From Actinomycetota bacterium (GTDB taxonomy: Bacteria; Actinomycetota; Actinomycetes; Streptosporangiales; Streptosporangiaceae): DNA of 9,657 nt. A program made the position numbers and the translations under genes. The notes below the pieces were generated by a model, which was not told the origin of the DNA, ran no database searches, and worked only from the letters and a program-made list of their open reading frames with translations. The stretch spans positions 1-9,657 of the forward strand of contig PMST01000457.1 of assembly GCA_003168295.1 (NCBI GenBank). The letters run 5' to 3'. Below are positions 1 to 5,668 of this stretch, in pieces. The stretch's first letter is position 1. Every line of letters begins with the position of its first letter.

Positions 1-193
1 GCACGATGCCGTCCGGGACCAGATCGCCCCTGTCCAGAAACCGCTTGACCTGCTGCCCCAGATCGGTCTCCCGCGAGACATGGTCACGCAGCAGGTCACC
101 GGTCGCGATATGCGGGACGCCAAAGTGCTCGGCGATGAGCAGACCTTGGGTGCCCTTGCCGGCACCCGGAGCAGCGAGCATCAAGACGCGCAA
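1..193 (-). CDS. adk: adenylate kinase, N-terminal part (gene runs off the left edge)
   Basis: Adenylate kinase catalyses ATP + AMP to 2 ADP in the cytoplasm. The first 64 residues are visible. They begin MRVLMLAAPGAGKGTQ, which contains the P-loop of the family (GAPGAGKGTQ in most members), followed by the AMP-binding stretch HIATGDLLRDHV (usually HISTGDMLR) and the conserved LVPDGIV at the edge. The TTG start at 193 is chosen because AAGGAG lies six bases upstream (205-200) and the P-loop starts about seven residues in, as is normal. The rest of the enzyme, including the lid, is outside the window. In actinobacteria adk usually sits behind secY in the ribosomal-protein operon. Here the upstream neighbour is a noncoding stretch and a STAS gene, so this may be a second, relocated adk-type paralogue. 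The family call is firm; its status as the housekeeping copy is not. Confidence 0.88.
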   Translation of the reverse strand, partial: MRVLMLAAPGAGKGTQGLLIAEHFGVPHIATGDLLRDHVSRETDLGQQVKRFLDRGDLVPDGIV

Positions 194-421
194 AGCCAGC
201 TCCTTGGAACAAGGGATGAATGCCCTACCGATCCCCCACCCTGCCGTGCGTAACCATCAGACCGCAAGATCCACCCTGCTGCGGACGGCAGTGAGCCCCC
301 CGCCAGCCAGCGAACAAGCCACCCGATGCATAAGCCATGCGGGGCGAAATGCCGGGTTGAATCGCCTCACCCGGCAGCAAGGAGCCCGTGGCAGATCAAC
401 ACCATGACAGCTGTACCGGCC
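194..421. other. noncoding gap between adk and the STAS gene
   Basis: I see no credible coding region here. The stretch holds the ribosome binding site of adk (AAGGAG, read on the minus strand at 205-200), presumably the adk promoter, and one clear inverted repeat at 350-376. No convincing -10/-35 pair could be picked by eye. Confidence 0.5.
350..376 (-). terminator. inverted repeat, possible terminator of the minus-strand STAS transcript
   Basis: TGCCGGGT (350-357) and ACCCGGCA (369-376) form a perfect 8-bp stem around an 11-base loop. It lies 45 bases past the stop of the minus-strand STAS reading frame and before the adk start, so it could end the upstream transcript. There is only a short ATTT after the stem on the minus strand, and the loop is long for a factor-independent terminator. 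An adk leader structure is an alternative. Confidence 0.35.
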
Positions 422-736
422 CTACGGCCAGGCCTGGAACTGCTGGCCGGCGCGGGCCAGGTGAACCAGCGGCGTGATGGTCCGCATGGCGTCCTCCACG
501 CTGGCGTGGACGGAGAAGACATCGATCAGGCCGGTCAGGGCCAGGATGCGCCGCACCGGCCCGCGCCGCGCGGCGAGCAGCAGGTCACCGCCGGCCTGCC
601 GGGCCTGCGCCCGCACCCGGCCCAGCGCACCCAGGGCACAGCAGTCGATGAACTCCAGCGCGGCCAGGTCCACGATGATCCGCGCGTCGCCGCGACCGAG
701 GTGAGCGCGTCCGCCCCCGGGCAGGCCCCGAAACAA
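422..736 (-). pseudogene. STAS-domain (anti-sigma-factor antagonist type) protein, damaged at its N-terminus
   Basis: The frame carries the central and C-terminal parts of a STAS domain: RIIVDLAALEFID, then CCALGALGRVRAQARQAGGD, LLLAARRGPVRRILALTGL and IDVFSVHASVEDAM. STAS proteins of this kind bind anti-sigma kinases and are controlled by phosphorylation of a Ser in the DSSG loop. Here both positions are Cys (FIDCC), so phospho-control at that site is not expected. The first strand and the GELD-type motif are missing. The frame starts with a weak TTG and the residues before RIIVDL do not look like STAS, whereas the next frame over the same bases reads GADALTSVAATRG, which does resemble the first STAS helix. 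That suggests a frameshift near 685-700. It could still be translated as a short protein. The family call is good; the pseudogene call is inferred. Confidence 0.6.
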
Positions 737-833
737 GCCGACCGTTCCCCGTGTAGCAAGGAATGTGATCGGGCCTGGTGATGGGCCTTGTTCGGAGTGG
801 CCGTTTCCGTCCGGCCGCCACCAGGGTTAACTG

Positions 834-843
834 AAGACGTCTT
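834..843. promoter_or_regulatory. 10-bp palindrome in the divergent intergenic gap
   Basis: AAGACGTCTT is a perfect palindrome in the gap between the minus-strand STAS gene and the plus-strand DUF5999 gene, 69 bases before the DUF5999 start. An operator is possible, but a 10-bp palindrome is weak evidence on its own. Nothing else stands out between 737 and 912. Confidence 0.2.
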
Positions 844-912
844 ATCGCAGCATGAGCTGCGGCACTCTAGCACCAACCGAAAAGACCCACGATGAACTCC
901 AGAGGCACTGGT

Positions 913-1095
913 ATGTGCCCACACACACCGCCCTGTCCGGCGCCTTCGGCTCCGGACCGCGAAGCGGCGCACACCATTGTCAGCCATCCCGAGCAGGGCT
1001 GGAGCCTGCTCTGCAATGGCGTCGTGATCTTCGAAGACACCGGCGAGCTACTACCGGGCGGCGGGTTCATTGCGCCGCACCGCCCCACCGACTGA
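913..1095 (+). CDS. DUF5999 family small protein
   Basis: This is a 60-residue protein starting MCPHTPPCP and carrying the family's recognisable core, HPEQGWSLLCNGVVIFEDTG, then ELLPGGGFIAPHRP. I know this as an actinobacterial family annotated DUF5999; its function is unknown to me. Cys2 and Cys8 near the N-terminus and Cys34 in LLCNG are the obvious conserved residues, and a structural or metal-binding role is only a guess. The ATG at 913 is preferred over the in-frame ATG at 892 because AGAGG (901-905) sits seven bases upstream of it and MCPH is the usual family N-terminus. The frame stays open for 47 codons after the TGA but that extension (VLTARHGHEVRLITGGKDRG and on) is not recognised. 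The gene is transcribed away from the STAS gene and seems to stand alone. Confidence 0.78.
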   Translation: MCPHTPPCPAPSAPDREAAHTIVSHPEQGWSLLCNGVVIFEDTGELLPGGGFIAPHRPTD

Positions 1096-1260
1096 GTCCT
1101 GACCGCGAGGCACGGACACGAAGTCCGGCTAATTACCGGCGGCAAGGACCGCGGCGAGCTCGCTGAGGACCGCCGCGACCGTCCGGGAGGCGCCAGGCTC
1201 GGCTCCCGGCGGACCCTGCGGGTGATCCGCCACTCGTAGCCGGCTGCCAGGCACCACTCG

Positions 1261-1480
1261 TCAGCTACTTGGCACTTCCTGGCACGAGCCTTACCGGCAC
1301 GCCGAGACGGGATCGGCACGAAGGCGATCGCACGGCGGACCGGGGTGTCCAAGCCGACGGTGATCTTGTGGAAGAAGCGGTAGCGGCGGAAGGGGACCGG
1401 CGGGCTGGAGGACCCGCCGAAGCCGGGCAAGCCGCGGGTCACCGACGATGTGGCGATCGTGCTGGGCGCCCTGGACCGAA
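1261..1480 (+). pseudogene. IS630-type transposase N-terminal helix-turn-helix relic
   Basis: One forward frame (phase of position 1303) reads RRDGIGTKAIARRTGVSKPT and then VILWKKR, stop (TAG 1381-1383), RRKGTGGLEDPPKPGKPRVT, DDVAIVLGALDR. This matches the layout of IS630-family N-termini: a GxSxxxIARRxGVSxxTVxxWRxR helix-turn-helix, then a G(L)xxLxDxPRxGRPRxxT linker. The in-frame TAG and the absence of the downstream DDE domain show that it is a fragment. The residues before RRDG (about 1261-1302) are in frame but less certain. I found no terminal inverted repeats. Confidence 0.5.
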
Positions 1481-1503
1481 GTTGCTGTAGCTCTCCGTAG
1501 GCG

Positions 1504-1946
1504 TTGCTCCCTGAACTGCGTTTTCGGTCATATCTGTGCACGGAGTGTAGTCAGAATATCCGGCGTGTCTTCACGGAGAGAACGCTCCGCGCGGACGGCT
1601 CAGCGGTGGTGATCGACTGCCGGCCCGCCGAGCGGCGGGCCCGCGCGGGATATGGCCAAGTTCGAGGCAACCGGGCAGGCCTGCGCCCAGGTGGGGTGGG
1701 AGTACCGGCTGGTGGGCGCCGCTGATGGGATCGTGACGTTGGGCGTGCGGTTGCTGGCCGGGTACCGGCGTCCCTGGCCATGACCAGCCGGGGCCGGCGG
1801 ATGCGCTGCAACGGGTATTCGCCGCGACGGCGCCGCTGATGGCCGGGACGGAGGCAGCCGGCGACCCGATCGCGGTGCTGCCGGTGCTGTTCCATCTTCT
1901 GTGGCGCCACGAGCTGACCGCGGATTTGTCACGGCAGTCACACTAG
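1504..1946 (+). pseudogene. TnsA-like transposase endonuclease subunit, relic in three frames
   Basis: Three successive pieces read as parts of an actinobacterial TnsA-like heteromeric transposase endonuclease subunit. Piece 1 (about 1585-1650) gives LRADGSAVVIDCRPAERR. Piece 2, one frame over (1652-1780), gives MAKFEATGQACAQVGWEYRL, VGAADGIVTLGVRLLAGYRR, PWP and then TGA. Piece 3, in the third frame (about 1779-1946), gives ADALQRVFAATAPLMAGTEA, AGDPIAVLPVLFHLLWRHEL, TADLSRQSH and then TAG. The order matches the C-terminal two thirds of the family. Two frameshifts separate the pieces, and the N-terminal nuclease half before LRADG is not recognisable between 1504 and 1584. A small hairpin (1622-1629 with 1634-1641) lies at the first break. 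No partner tnsB-like transposase or AAA gene follows, so the element is dead. Confidence 0.6.
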
Positions 1947-1996
1947 GTGGTATGACTAACACTTAGAGTTGCATCACGGAGAGGGCGGGCCCCTGG

Positions 1997-2356
1997 ATGG
2001 CCAGGATTCTCGTAGTTGATGATGAGCCGGACGAGCGGTTCCTGGTGGGCCGGGTCTTGCGGAGGCAGGGGCACGAGGTGACCGTCGCTGAGAACGGTGC
2101 CGCCGGGCTGAAGGCAGCGCAGGACTGGGTCCCGGATCTGATAGTGACCGACGTCATGATGCCGGTCATGGGCGGCGTGGAGTTCATCAGGCGACTGCGT
2201 GGTGACCCGGCTGTGGCTGGCATCCCGATCCTCGCCGCGAGCGGGGACACCCACCTCGCGGGCGCCGCCGACGCGATCCTGAACAAGCCCTACGGCGACC
2301 AGGACCTCATCATGATCGTGAATACCTTGCTGGAGAAAGGGCGTGACGGGCTTTGA
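1997..2356 (+). CDS. receiver-only response regulator (CheY-like)
   Basis: This 119-residue protein is a single REC domain with no output domain. Visible signature residues are the acidic pair Asp8-Asp9 in ILVVDDEP, the phosphoacceptor Asp52 in VTDVMMP, Ser82 at the end of strand 4 (PILAASG) and Lys97 in LNKPY. Such proteins pass a phosphoryl signal from a histidine kinase to a partner protein; no kinase is adjacent on this strand. A GGAGAGGG stretch (1978-1985) lies 11 bases before the ATG. The stop codon overlaps the TTG start of the following KaiC-like gene by four bases (TTGA), so the two are probably translationally coupled and work together. An unknown kinase elsewhere is the likely phosphodonor. 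The family is certain; the partner relationship is inferred from the overlap. Confidence 0.9.
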   Translation: MARILVVDDEPDERFLVGRVLRRQGHEVTVAENGAAGLKAAQDWVPDLIVTDVMMPVMGGVEFIRRLRGDPAVAGIPILAASGDTHLAGAADAILNKPYGDQDLIMIVNTLLEKGRDGL

Positions 2357-3981
2357 CGCACGTGTCTACCGGCGTGGCAGGGCTGGACCTGGTGCTCAAT
2401 GGAGGCCTGGAGCCGGGGTCGGTTGTGGTCGTGGCCGGTGTGCCGGGCACCGGGAAGACGATCCTGGCGCAGCAGATGTGCTTTGCCGCGGCCACCGCTG
2501 AGCAGAGGTGCGTCTACTACACGACGATGTCCGAGCCGCATAACAAGCTCGTCCGGCACCTGGAGGAGTTCTCCTTCTTCGATCCGGAGGCCCTGGGGCC
2601 TATGGTCGAGTACCTCCACATGAGCGACTACCTGGCGCCTGACCGCGAGGACGGGCTGGCGGCGCTGGTATCGGAGATCGTCCGCAAGACGCTGGATGAG
2701 GAACCCGCGGTCGTGGTAGTGGACAGCGCCAAGATGCTGGGCGACTTTGCCGACAAGCGGGACATGCGCCGCGCGCTGTACGACCTGACCGGCCGGCTTT
2801 CCGGCAGCAACGCGGTGCTGCTGCTGCTGGGTGAGTACACCGCCGAGGAGCTGCGCAGCGAGGTTGTATTCTCGCTGGCCGACGGCATCATCCAGCTGGA
2901 GTATGAGCCCCGCGAGCCGCTGGACCGGCGGTGGCTGCGGATCGTCAAGATGCGCGGCGGAAGCCACAGCTCGGGCAACCACACCTTCCGGATCGGCCCG
3001 CACGGGGTGGAGGTGTTCCCGCGCCTCGAGACCCTGGTCCCGAAGGCGGAGGCCCCGCTGACCGGCCAGGTCCCCAGCGGGATCCCCGGCCTGGATGAGC
3101 TGATGGGCGGCGGCGCGCGGCAGAGTGACGCCAGCCTCGTCACCGGCCCCTCCGGCGTCGGCAAGACGGTCTTCGGGCTCCGCTGGCTCGTCCAGGGGAT
3201 AGAACGGGACGAAGACTGCCTGTACGTCACGTTCCAGGACACTGCCGCTCAGCTGACCAGCGTGGCCGCCGGTTTCGGCTGGGATGTCGGCGCCTACCAC
3301 GATTCCGGGCAGCTCGTGATCTCCTATGTCCCGATGGGCGATCTGGACCTCGATGTCCTGGCCACGTCCGTGCGCTCGGAGATCAGCAGGCGCCACGTCA
3401 GCCGCGTCGTCATCGACAGCCTGTCCGAGCTGGCAATGGCCGCCCGCGAGGAGGACCGCTTCGCCGCCTACATGCGCAGCCTCGTCGGACTTGTCCGGGC
3501 GGGGGGCAGTTCCCTGCTCCTGACCAGCGAGACCAGCGTCCACGGAGTGCCCGGCAACTCCCTGGACGGGCTGATGTTCCTGTTCGACAACACCATCGAC
3601 CTGCGCTACATCGAAGAAGGATCTCAGGTAGGCCGGGCCGTGCACGTCGCCAAGATGCGCAGCAGGGGGCACGCCATGACACTGAACAGCGTCACCATCA
3701 CTAATCGCGGCTTGGAAGTCGGGGACGTGCTCGAGAGCGTGACCGGGCGCCTCGGCTGGAGCGCACTCCGCACGCAGGGACAAGCGGAATCAGTCAGGCG
3801 ACGCACTCCGGCCAACGGCAACTTACCCGCCCCAAAACCCGATCCAGGCATAACCGCCGCTGCTAGCAGACAGACGCCCCACGCCGGGGCGGCCCTCGAA
3901 CAGGCTGAGGTGCCCGGTGGCGGGGTGATCAACAAGGTCTTCTCTTCCGGGCCCGGTGGGCACAGTCACCGGACGCCGTAA
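2353..3981 (+). CDS. KaiC/RadA-like double-domain ATPase
   Basis: This is a 542-residue protein with two tandem RecA-fold KaiC domains. Domain 1 (about 4-225) begins STGVAGLDLVLNGGLEPG, has Walker A GVPGTGKT (29-36), a single acidic residue at Glu61 (YYTTMSEP), Walker B VVVVDSAKML (Asp124) and the KMRGG segment (199-203). Domain 2 (about 240-460) begins PSGIPGLDELMGGG, has Walker A GPSGVGKT (265-272), YVTFQDT (291-297) where KaiC has a catalytic Glu pair, and Walker B RVVIDSLSEL (Asp355). About 80 residues at the C-terminus are Gly/Pro/Ala-rich and probably disordered. Family members are cytoplasmic ATPases often tied to signalling proteins; cyanobacterial KaiC is the clock pacemaker, but no kaiA or kaiB is present. 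The TTG start overlaps the stop of the response regulator, with GGAGAAAGG at 2332-2340 upstream. GTG at 2362 is the alternative start but is poorly spaced. Confidence 0.85.
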   Translation: MTHVSTGVAGLDLVLNGGLEPGSVVVVAGVPGTGKTILAQQMCFAAATAEQRCVYYTTMSEPHNKLVRHLEEFSFFDPEALGPMVEYLHMSDYLAPDREDGLAALVSEIVRKTLDEEPAVVVVDSAKMLGDFADKRDMRRALYDLTGRLSGSNAVLLLLGEYTAEELRSEVVFSLADGIIQLEYEPREPLDRRWLRIVKMRGGSHSSGNHTFRIGPHGVEVFPRLETLVPKAEAPLTGQVPSGIPGLDELMGGGARQSDASLVTGPSGVGKTVFGLRWLVQGIERDEDCLYVTFQDTAAQLTSVAAGFGWDVGAYHDSGQLVISYVPMGDLDLDVLATSVRSEISRRHVSRVVIDSLSELAMAAREEDRFAAYMRSLVGLVRAGGSSLLLTSETSVHGVPGNSLDGLMFLFDNTIDLRYIEEGSQVGRAVHVAKMRSRGHAMTLNSVTITNRGLEVGDVLESVTGRLGWSALRTQGQAESVRRRTPANGNLPAPKPDPGITAAASRQTPHAGAALEQAEVPGGGVINKVFSSGPGGHSHRTP

Positions 3982-4456
3982 CAGGTCCCCAGGCGGTCGC
4001 ATTGCCGCCATGGCATCTCTCCGCGATCCCGCCTCGGCGAGCTCGGCACGGCCCGGCCACCGAAATCGCAACCTAAATCCGGACGCCCTCCTGCCCGGAC
4101 GTCCAGACCAACCATGCGAATCCCACGGCAATGGTCAGCTTCCTCGCAGCCTCTAGTTGGACAGGACAACGAGCAGAGCGATGAATAACGCGAAGAAGGT
4201 TCATAGCAGACCAAGAGGGCGGAGCGAAGCGAATTCATGAACCAAGACGCCATACAGCTATTGACCTACGCAACAGCCAACGCCTCAACCGCTTCGGTGA
4301 GGGCCGCTCGCCGGGCGGGATGCGGGCGGCGGGGCCAGCCAAGCGCCCCGCATTCCGGGCTGACCGCGGACTTTGCACTCAAGGTCGACGGTGCGTGCTG
4401 ACGGGTACAGGCCGGATCATCGGATGGTCCATCTCCGGGCCGTGATCGGCCCGTGA
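3982..4456. other. gene-poor interval after the KaiC-like gene
   Basis: I recognise no gene here. A plus-strand ATG frame at 4237-4401 (54 codons, starting MNQDAIQLLTYATANAS) has no good ribosome binding site and an Arg/Gly/Pro-rich second half, so I do not call it. An imperfect inverted repeat lies inside it: 4316-4326 pairs with 4347-4357 over 11 positions, one of them G-U, with a 20-base loop. It could be a terminator for the KaiC operon but is far from the stop at 3981. Confidence 0.3.
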
Positions 4457-4663
4457 ATCACCGAGACCCAGGCCAAGAAGGTAACCGCCCAAGCTGAGAT
4501 CCGCACGGCGACCGGCCGCCGCCAGATGAGCCGAGACGACATCGCGGCCATCGTCGCCGTGCTCGACGACCTCGCGCAGGAGGCCCGCTACCCGCCAGCG
4601 GTAGCCGTTCAGACTTTCTGGTCACCGGCGGACGCACCGTCAGCTACGAGTTGGCGCCGATGA
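4457..4663 (+). pseudogene. probable C-terminal relic of a serine recombinase
   Basis: The frame from 4457 to the TGA at 4661 reads ITETQAKKVTAQAEIRTATG, RRQMSRDDIAAIVAVLDDLA and then loses resemblance. Large serine recombinases of actinobacteria carry a coiled coil ending in a similar segment (AEIRTATGRxxMTRDEIxAIVxALGDL) ahead of a final PADKAEIYxxLGLxLTY stretch; the latter is absent here. There is no start codon or catalytic domain upstream, and the frame runs into the 3' end of the opposite-strand PepSY gene. I read it as the leftover tail of an excised or decayed integrase. The match is from memory of the family and is short. Confidence 0.38.
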
Positions 4664-5366
4664 CCTCGAAGGACTGGTTGACGAAGATGTGATGGGGCCA
4701 GTTGACGCCGATGTAGTGCACCTCGTAATCGCCGTTGCCCAGTTCTACGACTCGGTCGACAACGCCACCCGGGTAGGCGGCTAGCGCGGCTTCGGTCGCC
4801 TTGTCCGCGGTTGTGCCGCTGGCGAGCGTCCCTGACCCCTGGGTGTAGTCCGACGGGATCGCACCAACTGTCTCAGAGGCTCCCTGCGTCCCCTTGGAGT
4901 AGGCGATCACCTTGCCTCCAGGGTTGGATGCGCTGCTGGTGGGCGGCTGCACGATGACCTCGGTGGCCGTGATGGTCGTGCTGTCGGTTGTTCCCAGCAC
5001 GAGAACCGGTGCGCCGTTGGTGACGGCACTGATTGAGGCTGGACTGGTCCCCTGCTCGTAGGTGGTGGAGGACGCCTCCTTGATGGTCACCTTCTGGCCT
5101 GCTGAAGTCGTCAGCGTGAAACCGGACGCGGACACGTTGCTGGCCGTGCCGATCGAGCCGCCCGCGGCCGGCCCCGACCGAGCGTTGGATCCGCTGCCGG
5201 TTCCGGTTGCGCCGGCAAAGCCGTGGCTGCTGCCGCTACTGCTGCTGCTGGCCGTGGTCGTGGTGCTGCTGCTGGAAGTGGCGGCAACGATCCCGTAGGC
5301 ACCGCCCGCGATCACGACGGCCGCCATTCCTGATGTGATGACCTTAGACCGTTTACTGGAAAACAT
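4644..5366 (-). CDS. exported DUF5666 / PepSY-like domain protein
   Basis: This is a 240-residue envelope protein. Residues 8-30 form one hydrophobic signal or anchor segment after a basic N-terminus (MFSSKRSK). Residues 31-75 are a Ser/Thr/Gly-rich low-complexity linker. Residues about 72-140 resemble DUF5666 (SASGFTLTTSAGQKVTI and later APVLVLGTTDSTTITATEV, IVQ). Residues about 187-238 resemble an actinobacterial PepSY-type domain (ADKATEAALAAYPGGVVDRV, then GDYEVHYIGVNWPHHIFVN). No lipobox Cys is present, so it is probably anchored by an uncleaved helix or secreted. The ATG at 5366 has AGGGAG eight bases upstream. It lies 301 bases downstream of, and on the same strand as, the sensor kinase gene. 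PepSY-type proteins near two-component systems often modulate the sensor or are its regulated output; either is inferred here. Confidence 0.72.
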   Translation of the reverse strand: MFSSKRSKVITSGMAAVVIAGGAYGIVAATSSSSTTTTASSSSSGSSHGFAGATGTGSGSNARSGPAAGGSIGTASNVSASGFTLTTSAGQKVTIKEASSTTYEQGTSPASISAVTNGAPVLVLGTTDSTTITATEVIVQPPTSSASNPGGKVIAYSKGTQGASETVGAIPSDYTQGSGTLASGTTADKATEAALAAYPGGVVDRVVELGNGDYEVHYIGVNWPHHIFVNQSFEVIGANS

Positions 5367-5550
5367 TGTTTTAACTCCCTGTCGCCTAAGCTGTTAATTC
5401 AAGTTATGCCAGCCCACACTGAAGCCCCGGTGGAAGGAAACCAGGAAGCAAGCCGATAGATTGCGTAACACGCTTTATTCCCAAGTTCTGGGCAAACGCC
5501 CCGCAAGGAAAGGCCAAGGAACGCGCGATCGTGAGATCCGCGCAAAGCGA

Positions 5551-5580
5551 TCATTCACCTAAGGTCTCATTCGCTTAAGG
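5551..5580 (-). repeat. imperfect 14-base tandem direct repeat, possible operator
   Basis: Read on the minus strand, CCTTAAGCGAATGA and CCTTAGGTGAATGA follow each other with two bases between (16-base period, 12 of 14 identical). They lie 185-214 bases upstream of the exported PepSY protein gene and just past the end of the sensor kinase gene. Placement suits a regulator-binding site for the PepSY gene promoter. Function is inferred. Confidence 0.4.
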
Positions 5581-5650
5581 CGCATGACCTTGCTTTATCG
5601 CTGCCGTTCCGTATAACGCCGTGCCACGCAAAACGGTTAAAAATCTGGCC

Positions 5651-5668
5651 TTGCGATTCGGTTGCGAT
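5651..5668. repeat. 7-4-7 direct repeat, possible PhoP/OmpR-type binding box
   Basis: TTGCGAT (5651-5657) and TTGCGAT (5662-5668) are identical and separated by four bases (TCGG). Two 7-base direct repeats with a 4-base gap, one DNA turn apart, is the layout bound by OmpR/PhoB-family regulators such as mycobacterial PhoP and enteric PhoB. The box touches the last base of the sensor kinase stop codon and lies about 285 bases upstream of the PepSY gene start. The binding partner is inferred from the neighbouring OmpR-family gene. Confidence 0.35.

Noticed and set aside
867..1541. 224-codon open frame on the minus strand
   Set aside because: It spans the antisense of the DUF5999 gene and of the IS630 relic. 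The Arg/Ser/Pro-rich product has no family resemblance.
1622..1641. 8-bp hairpin (GGCCCGCC with GGCGGGCC) as a terminator or riboswitch
   Set aside because: It lies within relic coding sequence of a dead transposon gene and such GC-rich short hairpins are frequent by chance; noted only as lying at a frame break.
2290..3783. 497-codon open frame on the minus strand
   Set aside because: It is the antisense shadow of the KaiC-like gene. The protein is His/Gln/Ala-rich with no recognisable domain, as expected for antisense of GC-rich coding DNA.
4237..4401. 54-codon frame beginning MNQDAIQLLTYATANAS
   Set aside because: Weak translation signals and a low-complexity Arg/Gly/Pro second half containing an inverted repeat; not enough to call a gene.
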